Shown here: positions 15,714 through 23,651 of the stretch, one piece after another | How positions within the stretch are numbered: position 1 is the stretch's first letter | Layout: every line of letters starts with the position of its first letter | DNA from: Streptomyces curacoi | Lineage (GTDB): Bacteria > Actinomycetota > Actinomycetes > Streptomycetales > Streptomycetaceae | NCBI RefSeq assembly: GCF_001513975.1 | Contig: NZ_KQ947990.1 | Coordinates: 360,336 to 424,335 of the forward strand | DNA length: 64,000 nucleotides | Reading direction: 5' to 3' | Program-made: the position numbers and the translations under genes | Notes under the pieces: model-generated | Databases searched by the model: none | Seen by the model: the letters and a program-made list of their open reading frames with translations, nothing else | Told to the model about the DNA's origin: nothing

Positions 15714-16244
15714 TCAGAGCTCCTTCTCGTACCAGGTGACGTCCCAGTAGCGCCCGAACTTGCGGCCCACCTCCCGGTAGGTCCCGACGTGCCGGAAGCC
15801 GAAGCGTTCGTGCAGCCGGGCGGACGCGTCGTTGGGCGGGACGATCCCCGCGTAGGCACGGTGCACGTCCTCGCCGGCCAGGGCCTCGAAGAGGGCCTTG
15901 TAGAGGAGCGTGCCGATGCCCAGGCCGCCCGCGTGGGGAGCCAGGTAGACCGAGACCTCCACGGAGGTCGCGTAGGCGGGCTTCGGGCGGAACGCGCCGG
16001 ATGTGGCGTAGCCGAGGATTTCCTGAGAGTTCCCTGAGGAGTCCGCCCGCACGGCAACCATCAGCCGGTGCGGTCCGTCTTCAGGGTGGGAGAGCAGCCA
16101 AGGGCGGCGCTCTTCCGGCGTGAAGACCGCGGTATCGAATGTGATGGGCGTCTCACGTACGTAGTGGTTGTAGATGTCGGTGAGGGCTTCGAGATCGCTC
16201 TCGGCTCCCGGCCTGACCTGCACCTCTGTACGTTCCGACGGCAT
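15714..16244 (-). CDS. GNAT acetyltransferase of the phosphinothricin N-acetyltransferase (PAT/Bar) family
   Basis: 176 residues. N-terminal RPGAESDLEALTDIYNHYV and the acetyl-CoA loop APHAGGLGIGTLLYKALFEAL match PAT/Bar and MddA-like enzymes, which acetylate phosphinothricin or methionine sulfoximine and sulfone. GAGGAGG precedes the ATG. It is divergent from hrdD; the same PAT-hrdD arrangement is known in S. coelicolor. Probably a detoxifying enzyme. Promoters for both genes share the 16245-16451 gap. Confidence 0.9.
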   Translation of the reverse strand: MPSERTEVQVRPGAESDLEALTDIYNHYVRETPITFDTAVFTPEERRPWLLSHPEDGPHRLMVAVRADSSGNSQEILGYATSGAFRPKPAYATSVEVSVYLAPHAGGLGIGTLLYKALFEALAGEDVHRAYAGIVPPNDASARLHERFGFRHVGTYREVGRKFGRYWDVTWYEKEL

Positions 16245-16305
16245 CGGGCCTCCTCGTGTGGCCGGACAGGGTACTGCAAGATCAGAAAAATAGGGGGGTG
16301 GGTTG

Positions 16306-16331
16306 GGAATTCTGTCCTGATTCCAGTCGTT
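16306..16331 (+). promoter_or_regulatory. SigR-dependent promoter of hrdD (GGAAT-N18-GTT)
   Basis: GGAAT at 16306-16310, exactly 18 bases, then GTT at 16329-16331. This is the consensus recognised by the thiol-stress sigma factor SigR, and hrdD is an established SigR target in S. coelicolor. The transcript would carry a leader of about 115 bases. Confidence 0.85.
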
Positions 16332-16451
16332 GTTTCCATCGAATGCCGGGCACTCGACAAGAGTCCCAAGCGTTCACGGACCACCGCCCGCCCTCCCCCG
16401 AGCTCTCGACTTCGCTTGAGCAGGGGGGACCCCCACCGCAAGGGAGCACGC

Positions 16452-17450
16452 ATGGCAACCCGTGCCGTCGCCCGTCGTCAGTCCGCCACCGGCGAGGCCG
16501 TCGACGCGGCAAGCAGTGTTCGCGCCCATGGCGGCGAGATCGCGGACCGCGACCTGGTCGGCATGTACCTCGACGAGATAGCGCGTACGCCGCTGCTCGA
16601 CGCCGCCAAAGAGGTCGAGCTGTCCCAGATCATCGAGGCGGGTGTGTTCGCAAGGCAGGTCCTCGACGGATACGAGGAGTCCAAGGCGGACGCCACCCGC
16701 GAAGAACTCGAGGCCCTGGTCGCCGAGGGGGAGCGGGCCAAGGACATCTTCATCCGCTCCAACCTCCGCCTGGTCGTCGCCGTGGCCCGCCGCTACCCCC
16801 GCAGCGGTCTGCCCCTCCTCGACCTGGTCCAGGAGGGCAACGCCGGCCTGGTGCGCGCGGTGGAGAAGTTCGACTACCGCAAGGGCTTCAAGTTCTCGAC
16901 GTACGCGACCTGGTGGATCCGTCAGGCCATCACGCGCTCGATAGCCGACCAGTCCCGCACCATCCGCCTCCCCGTCCACTTGGTGGAGGAACTGGGCCGC
17001 ATCCGCCGCGTCCAGCGCGAGTTCAACCGCGAGAACGGCCGGGAGCCCGAGCCCGCCGAGATCGCCGCCGAGCTCGGCTCGACGCCGGAGCGCGTCGCCG
17101 ACGTCCTGGACTGGGCCCGCGACCCCGTCTCCCTCAACATGTCGGTGGACGACGAGGGCGAGACCCAGTTCGGCGACCTGCTGGAGGACACCTCGGCGGT
17201 CTCCCCGGAGCAGTCGGTCCTCACGCTCCTGCGCAGCGAGGAACTGGACGACCTGATCGGCCGCCTCGACCAGCGCACGGCGTCCATCATCAAGATGCGG
17301 TACGGCATCGAGGACGGGCGCGAGCGCACCCTGACCGAGGTCGGCAAGGAGCACGGTCTGACGCGCGAGCGCATCCGGCAGATCGAGAAGCACGCCCTGC
17401 TGGAACTGAAGAAGCTGGCGCGGAGCACCGGGTTCGACGCGGCGGCGTAG
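16452..17450 (+). CDS. hrdD: RNA polymerase principal-like sigma factor HrdD
   Basis: 332 residues, the HrdD length. Region 1.2 is at about 30-62, region 2 at about 97-168 (IRSNLRLVVAVARRYPRSG, FSTYATWWIRQAI), region 3 at 175-250, and region 4.2 ends TRERIRQIEKHALLELKKL. It lacks the long acidic N-terminus of HrdB. It recruits core polymerase to promoters resembling housekeeping ones; hrdD is dispensable in S. coelicolor. ATG 16452 is preceded by GGGAG and matches the family start MATRAVARRQ. An exact SigR promoter lies upstream. Neighbours (PAT-like before, TetR after) fit the S. coelicolor hrdD locus as I remember it. Confidence 0.93.
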   Translation: MATRAVARRQSATGEAVDAASSVRAHGGEIADRDLVGMYLDEIARTPLLDAAKEVELSQIIEAGVFARQVLDGYEESKADATREELEALVAEGERAKDIFIRSNLRLVVAVARRYPRSGLPLLDLVQEGNAGLVRAVEKFDYRKGFKFSTYATWWIRQAITRSIADQSRTIRLPVHLVEELGRIRRVQREFNRENGREPEPAEIAAELGSTPERVADVLDWARDPVSLNMSVDDEGETQFGDLLEDTSAVSPEQSVLTLLRSEELDDLIGRLDQRTASIIKMRYGIEDGRERTLTEVGKEHGLTRERIRQIEKHALLELKKLARSTGFDAAA

Positions 17451-17470
17451 CACCTCCGGCGGAGGGGCGG

Positions 17471-17500
17471 GGCGTACGACTGCCGTCGGCCGCGTACGCC
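17471..17500. terminator. Hairpin downstream of hrdD
   Basis: GGCGTACG (17471-17478) pairs with CGTACGCC (17493-17500) around a 14-base loop, 20 bases past the hrdD stop. A smaller palindrome CCTCCGGCGGAGG precedes it at about 17453. No T-run, as is common in this genus. Confidence 0.55.
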
Positions 17501-17797
17501 GGGTGGCGAAAGACCGCGCAAACATGGCGATGTAACGCCGCTTCAATCGCCGGTGGCCGGGAACAAGACCTCAGGGCAAAGGAGTTCGGGCCGTGCGGCC
17601 ACCGGCTATCGGCCTCCGCCCATTGTCCTCCGATCGAGAACCCGACGACCAAGTCCGCACACCAGGTACCCACAGACCAAGTCCCGACGCACTCCCCCCG
17701 GCGCCGGGACTTTCCCCGAGCCGGGCTTCGGCGCCCATCCCCCCTGGGTGCCGGGCCCGGCTCCTCCGCTTTCCGGGGCCGGACAGGCCTGGAGGGC

Positions 17798-17830
17798 GGG
17801 CCACCCCGTACCTGAACCACGGGGTGGCCC
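17798..17830. promoter_or_regulatory. Perfect 12-bp inverted repeat upstream of TetR gene
   Basis: GGGCCACCCCGT (17798-17809) and ACGGGGTGGCCC (17819-17830) with a 9-base spacer, 43 bases before the TetR start. The position favours an autoregulatory operator; a terminator is the alternative. Confidence 0.6.
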
Positions 17831-17872
17831 ACCCGAATGGCAGATTGTGCCACATGGGCATAGCCTGCCGAC

Positions 17873-18580
17873 GTGAGCAGCCCCACCCCCGCACACACCT
17901 CCGCCGCCGCGCCGCTCTCCCTGACGGAGCGACGCAAGGCGGCCACGCGCATGGAGATCGCCCGCGCCGCGGCCGGTCTCTTCGTGAAGCAGGGCCTACG
18001 GGCCACCCGGGCCGAGGACATCGCCCAGGCCGCCGGCATCGCGCCGCGCACCTTCTACCGCTACTTCGCCACCAAGGAGGAGGCGGTGGCCCCGCTCTAC
18101 GAGGCGGGCGCCGAGCGCTGGGCCAAGGCGGTGAGCGACGCCCCCGCGGAACTGGACGTCCCCCGGGCCCTGGAACACGCGGCCCGGCACACCTTGACGC
18201 CGGGCACCGCGGTGTCGGCGCCCTCCTGGGAGTGGGCCCGCACCCTGGTCCGTCTGGCCGCCTCCAGTCCGGCGCTGCGGAAGGTGTGGGCCGAGGTGTG
18301 CCATGAGGCGGAACTGCGGCTCGCCGAGGTGCTGGCGGCGAGGGCGGCCCGCGCCGAGCCCGCCGCCGACGACAACGTTTCCCCCACCGCGCCGCCCATC
18401 CCCCCGGACCTCCGCTTCGCCGCGGCCGTGGCCGACGCCGCCGTACGCGTAGCCATCGAGACCTGGGCCACCGGGAACGCCCCCGCCGAGGGCCCGGACG
18501 GCCCGGCGGCACTGGCGCTGCGCAACCTGGAGGCGCTGAGGGATTTCCCGTGGGGGGACATCGGGGTGGCCCCCGAGTGA
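17873..18580 (+). CDS. TetR-family regulator downstream of hrdD
   Basis: 235 residues. Helix-turn-helix at about 22-68 (KAATRMEIARAAAGLFVKQG, IAQAAGIAPRTFYRYFATKEE) and a variable C-terminus with a Pro-rich loop near 165. The GTG at 17873 has no Shine-Dalgarno, so translation may be leaderless. It matches in place and type the S. coelicolor TetR gene next to hrdD (SCO3201 as remembered, whose over-expression affects development). Its own promoter probably carries the operator at 17798-17830. Ligand unknown. Confidence 0.88.
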   Translation: MSSPTPAHTSAAAPLSLTERRKAATRMEIARAAAGLFVKQGLRATRAEDIAQAAGIAPRTFYRYFATKEEAVAPLYEAGAERWAKAVSDAPAELDVPRALEHAARHTLTPGTAVSAPSWEWARTLVRLAASSPALRKVWAEVCHEAELRLAEVLAARAARAEPAADDNVSPTAPPIPPDLRFAAAVADAAVRVAIETWATGNAPAEGPDGPAALALRNLEALRDFPWGDIGVAPE

Positions 18581-18697
18581 CCCGGCGCGGCGGGCTGGGC
18601 GGGGGTTGATCGCGCGGCCCGGCGCGGCGGCTGGGCGGGGATGGGTCGCGCGACCCGGCGCGGCGGCTGGGCGAGGGTTGGTCGCGCAGCCCGGCGC
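18581..18697. repeat. 36-bp tandem repeat right after the TetR stop
   Basis: Units begin CCCGGCGCGGCGG at 18581 (37 bases), 18618 (36) and 18654 (36), with a truncated fourth at 18690. The first begins on the base after the stop codon. It fills the space to the convergent WYL gene and is non-coding. Confidence 0.85.
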
Positions 18698-18768
18698 TGA
18701 CGGGGTGCCGCCCGCGCCCACCCGTGCCGCCCCAGCGGCACGACTGCCCGCGGCTGGACGGGCCCGAC

Positions 18769-19746
18769 TCACCCCCCTCCCTCTCCACCCCCCGCCCGAC
18801 TCAACCGCCCCCCCAACTCCCGCACGCACCGCACCAGTTCCTCCGGCTCCTCCACCTCGAACTCGCAGTCCACCACCGCCAGCCGAACCGCCATCCACTC
18901 CACCGAATCCCCCACCGACCCCCGCAGCCGGCACCGCCCCTCATCGATCCGCTCCGGCGCCCCCAACCACCCCGGCAACCGAGCCGCGACAAACTCAACG
19001 GGCGCGGCGAACGTCACCGAGAAGTCGTACGTCTCCTGCCGCCGCCACATCGACTGCCGCAGATACTCCGCCGCACTCCCCGTCGGCAACTCCCGCGGAG
19101 CGAACCGCGCCCCCGTCGCGAACGGCTCACTCACCCGGTCGACCCGGAACGTCCGCCAGTCGGCCCGATCGAGGTCGTACGCGACGAGGTACCACCGTCG
19201 CCCGGTGGACACCAGCCGATACGGCTCCGTCAGCCGCCGCGACTCGGTCCCGTCCCCCGCCCGGTATCCGAACCGCAACCGCTCCCGCCCCGCCACACAC
19301 GACGCCATCACGGTCAGTGTCTCGGGCGCGATGCTCGCCCCGTCCCCGCTGGTCAGCGGCATCGTCGCGGCCTGCAGCGTGGACACCCGGTGCCGCAGTC
19401 GCGCCGGCAGCACCTGCTCCAGCTTCGCCAGCGCCCGCACCGACGCCTCCTCCACGCCCTCGACCGCGTGCCCCGCCCCGGCCCGCAGCCCGACCGCGAT
19501 CGCCACGGCCTCCTCGTCGTCCAGGACGAGCGGCGGCATCGCCTTGCCCGCGACGAGCCGGTACCCGCCGTCCGCCCCCATCGTCGCCTGCACGGGATAC
19601 CCCAGCTCCCGCAGCCGGTCGATGTCCCGCCGGACCGTACGCCGGGACACCCCGAGCCGCTCGGCGAGCTCACCGCCGGGCCATTCGCGGGGCGTCTGCA
19701 GGAGGGAGAGGAGCGTCAGAAGCCGTGCCGGAGTATCCGTCGTCAT
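18769..19746 (-). CDS. YafY-type transcriptional regulator (HTH-11 + WYL domain)
   Basis: 325 residues. N-terminal deoR-like winged helix (about 8-60: LLTLLSLLQTPREWPGGEL, GVSRRTVRRDIDRLRELGY), then a WYL domain whose signature appears as GRRWYLVAYDLDRADWRTFRVDRV (about 180-205), and a WCX-like C-terminal extension. WYL domains sense nucleic-acid or other ligands. ATG 19746. It is divergent from the MFS exporter at 19809 with an inverted repeat between, so it most likely controls that pump. The gene is conserved beside hrdD in streptomycetes as I remember the locus. Confidence 0.9.
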   Translation of the reverse strand: MTTDTPARLLTLLSLLQTPREWPGGELAERLGVSRRTVRRDIDRLRELGYPVQATMGADGGYRLVAGKAMPPLVLDDEEAVAIAVGLRAGAGHAVEGVEEASVRALAKLEQVLPARLRHRVSTLQAATMPLTSGDGASIAPETLTVMASCVAGRERLRFGYRAGDGTESRRLTEPYRLVSTGRRWYLVAYDLDRADWRTFRVDRVSEPFATGARFAPRELPTGSAAEYLRQSMWRRQETYDFSVTFAAPVEFVAARLPGWLGAPERIDEGRCRLRGSVGDSVEWMAVRLAVVDCEFEVEEPEELVRCVRELGGRLSRAGGGEGGG

Positions 19747-19767
19747 GAATCCGAGGATGCCGCAGAT

Positions 19768-19788
19768 CTAGGACATGATCTGACCTAG
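19768..19788. promoter_or_regulatory. Inverted repeat CTAGG-N11-CCTAG between WYL and MFS genes
   Basis: CTAGG (19768-19772) and CCTAG (19784-19788) in the 62-base divergent gap; the inner bases are also partly symmetric. It is the natural operator candidate for the WYL regulator. Confidence 0.55.
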
Positions 19789-19808
19789 TGGCGCCATAGT
19801 TTCGATCC

Positions 19809-21347
19809 ATGACCTCAGCCGAGACAGCAGCAGCAGTACCGCCTTTGCCCCACCCCGCCGGCGACCGCCGCCGATGGTTCGCCCTGGCGATCGTGATGAC
19901 CGCGGCCTTCATGGACCTCGTCGACGTCACGATCGTCAACATCGCGATCCCGTCGATCCAGCGCGACGCCGGCGCCTCCTTCAGCCAGATTCAGTGGATC
20001 ACCGCCGGCTACGCGCTCGCCTTCGCCGCCGGCCTGATCACCGGCGGCCGCCTCGGCGACATCCACGGCCGCAAGCGGCTGTTCCTCATCGGCATAGGCG
20101 GCTTCACCGTCGCCTCGGCGCTGTGCGGCTTCGCCACGAACGCGGAGATGCTCGTAGCCGCCCGCATCCTGCAGGGCGCGATGGCCGCGCTGATGGTCCC
20201 TCAGGTCCTGTCGATCGTGCACGCCACCTTCCCGGCGCACGAACGCGGCAAGGTCTTCGGCCTGTTCGGGGCGGTCGTCGGTCTCGGCGCGGTCACCGGC
20301 CCGCTGCTCGGCGCGCTGCTGACGGAGTGGAACCTCTTCGGACTCGAATGGCGCCCGATCTTCCTCATCAACCTCCCGGTCGGCATCGCGGGCCTGATCC
20401 TCGGCAGCCGCTTCATCATCGAGTCCAAGGCGCCGAAGGCGCTGAAGCTGGACCTCGTCGGCGTCGCCCTGGTCACCGTCGGCCTGCTGATGCTGCTCTA
20501 CCCGCTGACCCGGGGCCGTGAGCTGGGCTGGCCGCTGTGGGGGCATGTGTCGATGGCCGGCGCGCTGGTCGTGCTCGCGGCGCTGGTGGCGTACGAGAGG
20601 AGGAAGACCGTCCGCGACGGCTCCCCGCTCATCGAACTGTCGCTGTTCAGGGTGAAGAGCTTCGCGGCCGGCATCGCGGTGCAGACGGTCTTCGGCGTGG
20701 CGCTCGGCATCTTCTTCCTGGTCTGGACGCTGTACATGCAGTTCGGGCTGGGCTGGAGCCCGCTGAAGGCAGGCCTGACCGGCATCCCCTTCTCGATCGC
20801 CGTCTCGGCGGCGGCCGGTATGTCCGTTCAGAAGCTGGTCCCGCGCTTCGGCCGCAAGGTGCTGCAGTCGGGTGCGCTGGTGATGGCGGTCGGTGTCCTG
20901 CTCTACCTCTGGGAGGCCCAGCGCTACGGCCTGACGATCGCCCCGTGGCAGATGGCCCTGCCCCTGGTCGTCATGGGCGTCGGCATGGGCCTGATCGTGG
21001 CCCCGCTGACGGACGCGATCCTGTCGGAGGTGCCGCGCGAGCACGCGGGTTCGGCGTCGGGTCTGATCAGCACGGTCCAGCAGATGGGCAACGCGCTCGG
21101 CCTCGGCCTGGTCTCGGTGGTCTTCTTCGGCGTCGTCGACGACCGGCTGCCCGAGGGCGCACGCGGTCCGGCGGCGGGCGCGGCCTTCGTGGACGGCTTC
21201 CAGAACGCGCTGGGCTGGGTGGCCGCGGTGATGGGCGTCATCTTCCTGCTGATGTTCGCGCTGCCGGCGCGGCCGGCCCAGCACCTGGAGGGGGCGGCCG
21301 AGGACACGGCGCCAGCGCCGGAGAAGGAGCCCGCGCTGGCGCCATGA
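19809..21347 (+). CDS. DHA2-family MFS exporter (14 helices)
   Basis: 512 residues with helix-1 motif AFMDLVDVTIVNIAIPSIQ, loop motif GGRLGDIHGRKR and motif C at GAVVGLGAVTGPLLGALL. It is predicted to extrude drugs or metabolites in exchange for protons. ATG 19809 with no good ribosome site, only 62 bases from the divergent WYL gene, so it may have a very short leader. It ends with a Pro/Ala/Glu tail. Terminated by the UUCG-loop hairpin at 21413-21440. Probable control by the WYL protein. Confidence 0.92.
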   Translation: MTSAETAAAVPPLPHPAGDRRRWFALAIVMTAAFMDLVDVTIVNIAIPSIQRDAGASFSQIQWITAGYALAFAAGLITGGRLGDIHGRKRLFLIGIGGFTVASALCGFATNAEMLVAARILQGAMAALMVPQVLSIVHATFPAHERGKVFGLFGAVVGLGAVTGPLLGALLTEWNLFGLEWRPIFLINLPVGIAGLILGSRFIIESKAPKALKLDLVGVALVTVGLLMLLYPLTRGRELGWPLWGHVSMAGALVVLAALVAYERRKTVRDGSPLIELSLFRVKSFAAGIAVQTVFGVALGIFFLVWTLYMQFGLGWSPLKAGLTGIPFSIAVSAAAGMSVQKLVPRFGRKVLQSGALVMAVGVLLYLWEAQRYGLTIAPWQMALPLVVMGVGMGLIVAPLTDAILSEVPREHAGSASGLISTVQQMGNALGLGLVSVVFFGVVDDRLPEGARGPAAGAAFVDGFQNALGWVAAVMGVIFLLMFALPARPAQHLEGAAEDTAPAPEKEPALAP

Positions 21348-21412
21348 GCCCGCGCGGGCGCCGTGAGGGCGGCGGGCGCCATGAGAGCGGCTGGCGCCAT
21401 GAGAGCGGCGAA

Positions 21413-21440
21413 GGGGCCCGGCACTTCGGTGCCGGGCCCC
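21413..21440 (+). terminator. Terminator with UUCG loop after MFS gene
   Basis: GGGGCCCGGCAC (21413-21424), loop TTCG, GTGCCGGGCCCC (21429-21440): a perfect 12-bp stem with the extra-stable tetraloop. Confidence 0.9.
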
Positions 21441-21604
21441 TCGCCGTTCCCGGGCCCGCGCCCTCCAGAAGCCCGCCCTCACCCCCTCCAAAGCCCGCTC
21501 CCGCCCACTCCGGAAACCCGCCCCCACCCCCACCAAAAGCCCGCCCCCACCCCCACCAAAAGCCCGTTCATGCCCAGCTCGGAAGCCTGCACATGCCCGA
21601 TTGG

Positions 21605-21668
21605 GCCCGAACCTGTTTACTTTCCGGACATCCGGGCGTAGCCTCCCCCCGAAACCACAAGTTCGGGC
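21605..21668. promoter_or_regulatory. Promoter/operator region of the fructose operon
   Basis: GCCCGAAC (21605-21612) and GTTCGGGC (21661-21668) are inverted, with TTCGG also at 21673. They bracket a relatively AT-rich segment (tgtttactttccgg) that could be the promoter. Widely spaced repeats suit the tetrameric DeoR-type repressor encoded next. Confidence 0.45.
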
Positions 21669-21689
21669 ACAGTTCGGAGGCGAACGGAC

Positions 21690-22451
21690 ATGTACGCACC
21701 GGAGCGGCAGCAGGAGATCCTCCGGCTCGCCCGTGACGGCGGCCGAGTGGACGTCCTGTCGCTGGCCGAGGAGTTCCAGGTGACGGCGGAGACGATCCGT
21801 CGCGACCTGAAGGCCCTCGACCGCGCCGGGCTCGTGCGCCGGGTCCACGGTGGTGCGATCCCGGTCGGGCGCCTGGACTTCGAGCCGGACCTCGCCGAGC
21901 GCGAGGGTACGGCGGCCGACGAGAAGGACCGGATCGCCAAGGCGGCCCTCGCCGAGCTGCCCACCGAGGGCACGATGATCCTCGACGCCGGTACGACGGT
22001 GGCCCGCCTCGCCGCCGCGCTCCCGCTGGAGGCGTCCCTCACCGTCGTCACGCACAGCCTGCCCATCGCGGCCCGCCTTGCGGACCACCCCGGCATCCAG
22101 CTCCACCTCATCGGGGGGCGCGTACGGCACCGTACGCGCGCCGCCGTGGACGCCTGGGCGCTGCGCGCGTACGGCGAGATCCGCGCCGACGTCCTGTTCG
22201 TCGCGGCCAACGGCTTCTCCGCCGAGCACGGTCTGACCACCCCCGACCTCGCCGAGGCCGCGGTGAAGCGCGCGGCCGTGGCTGCGGCCCGCCGCGTGGT
22301 GCTGCTCGCCGACTCCTCCAAGCACGGCCAGGAGCACTTCGCCCGCTTCGGCCACCTGAGCGACGTGGACCTGCTGATCACCGACAGCGGGCTGAGCCCC
22401 GAAGACGCCACCGCGATCGAGCACGGTGGCACGGAAGTAGTGCGCGCATGA
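21690..22451 (+). CDS. fruR: DeoR-family repressor of the fructose operon
   Basis: 253 residues. N-terminal HTH with the DeoR signature (about 6-58: RQQEILRLARDGGRVDVLSLA, TAETIRRDLKALDRAGLVRRVHGGA), then the sugar-phosphate isomerase-like sensor domain with ILDAGTTVARLAAALP, FVAANGFSAEHGLTTPD and LLADSSKHG. It should sense fructose-1-phosphate and repress itself and the two genes that follow. CGGAGG lies 9 bases before the ATG. It overlaps fruK by 4 bases (ATGA). The symbol follows common usage for this position. Confidence 0.9.
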   Translation: MYAPERQQEILRLARDGGRVDVLSLAEEFQVTAETIRRDLKALDRAGLVRRVHGGAIPVGRLDFEPDLAEREGTAADEKDRIAKAALAELPTEGTMILDAGTTVARLAAALPLEASLTVVTHSLPIAARLADHPGIQLHLIGGRVRHRTRAAVDAWALRAYGEIRADVLFVAANGFSAEHGLTTPDLAEAAVKRAAVAAARRVVLLADSSKHGQEHFARFGHLSDVDLLITDSGLSPEDATAIEHGGTEVVRA

Positions 22452-23395
22452 TCCTCACCGTCACCCCCAACCCGTCTCTGGACCGCACCTACGAGGTCCC
22501 CTCCCTCGACCGTGGCGAGGTCATCCGCGCCACCGGCGAGCGCATGGACCCGGGCGGCAAGGGCGTGAACGTCTCGCGCGCCGTCGCGGCCGCCGGGCAG
22601 CGCACGGTCGCGGTGCTGCCCCTCGGTGGTGCGCCCGGCGCGCTCGTCGCGGACCTGCTCGACGCGCAGGGCATCGAGGTCGCGCCGGTGCCGGTCGCCG
22701 GGGCCACCCGCTCGAACATCGCGCTCGCGGAGTCGGACGGGGTACTGACGAAGATCAACGCGCCCGGCCCCGAACTGTCCGCGGCCGAGCAGGAGCTGCT
22801 GCTGGAGACGGTGCGCGAGCAGTCCCGCGACGCCGACTGGATCGCGTGCTGCGGAAGCCTGCCCCGAGGGCTCGCCCCGTCCTGGTACGCCGATGTGGTC
22901 GCCCGCGCGCACGCCGGGGGCGCGAGGATCGCGCTGGACACCTCCGGGCGCGCCCTCCTCGAAGCCCTGCGTGCGCGGCCCGACGTGGTGAAGCCGAACG
23001 CCGAGGAGCTCGCGGAGGCTGTCGGCCGCCCCTTGGCGACCGTGGGTGACGCGATGAAGGCGGCCGAGGAGTTGCGCGAGATGGGCGCGCGCGCCGTGCT
23101 CGCGAGCCTGGGCGCCGACGGTCAGCTGCTGGTGGACGACGCGGGCGCCTGGTTCGCCGGCGCGCGCGTGGACGTCGTACGCAGCAATGTCGGCGCCGGC
23201 GACTCCTCCCTCGCCGGTTTCCTCATCGCCGGCGGCAGCGGCCCGGAGGCCCTCGCCTCGGCGGTCGCCCACGGCGCGGCTGCCGTCCAGCTGCCCGGCA
23301 GTGTGATGCCCTCACCCGCCGACCTGGATCCGTCGGCGGTCACGGTCACGGCCGAGGTGCCGGTGGATCGCCTGTTGAAGGAGCCGGTGTCATGA
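22448..23395 (+). CDS. fruK: 1-phosphofructokinase
   Basis: 315 residues, PfkB/ribokinase family. N-terminal TVTPNPSLDRTYEV, substrate loop DPGGKGVNVSRA (about 34-45) and C-terminal anion hole plus catalytic base NVGAGDSSLAGF (Asp252). It converts fructose-1-phosphate, delivered by the PTS, to fructose-1,6-bisphosphate for glycolysis. ATGA overlap with the repressor gene indicates coupling. A 256-base repeat-bearing gap separates it from the permease gene. Confidence 0.95.
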   Translation: MILTVTPNPSLDRTYEVPSLDRGEVIRATGERMDPGGKGVNVSRAVAAAGQRTVAVLPLGGAPGALVADLLDAQGIEVAPVPVAGATRSNIALAESDGVLTKINAPGPELSAAEQELLLETVREQSRDADWIACCGSLPRGLAPSWYADVVARAHAGGARIALDTSGRALLEALRARPDVVKPNAEELAEAVGRPLATVGDAMKAAEELREMGARAVLASLGADGQLLVDDAGAWFAGARVDVVRSNVGAGDSSLAGFLIAGGSGPEALASAVAHGAAAVQLPGSVMPSPADLDPSAVTVTAEVPVDRLLKEPVS

Positions 23396-23651
23396 AGAAT
23401 GTCGCGGTTTTCACACTTCTTGCCGATCCGCTCCATAAGCGGCGAAGCTCGCCATTACTCATGGCCGCCGACGGACGGCAGGGCCTCCAGAGCCGCTCTG
23501 CCGCCCGGGGGAGGCGGGATTTCCCCGACCCTGCCTCCCCCACCTTCACCCCCGCCACACCCCACCGCACCCCCGCCACACCCCACCGCACCCCCGTCCC
23601 CTGCACCGCCCACCAGACTCCCCGGGCGATACGCGTGCGAAGGAGCCCGCG
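23396..23651 (+). other. Gap within fru operon with 21-bp tandem repeat
   Basis: Contains two perfect 21-base copies (23547-23567, 23568-23588) plus 8 bases of a third, within a C-rich stretch. A frame starting at 23392 is open but has no recognisable protein, so it is not called. An internal promoter for the permease gene is possible. Confidence 0.6.

Larger units (their letters stand above)
17451..17872. other. Intergenic region between hrdD and TetR gene
   Basis: About 420 bases with no credible gene. It contains a hairpin after hrdD (17471-17500), two copies of the words 'gaccaagtcc', and a perfect inverted repeat near the TetR start (17798-17830). Open frames here are GC-driven. Confidence 0.6.
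21348..21689. other. Repeat-rich intergenic region before fructose operon
   Basis: Four copies of GGCGCCRTGAG at 21338-21348, 21357-21367, 21375-21385 and 21393-21403 start at the MFS stop. Then come the terminator, a C-rich tract with a perfect 23-base tandem duplication (21517-21539 and 21540-21562), and the fru promoter region. No gene seen. Confidence 0.75.
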
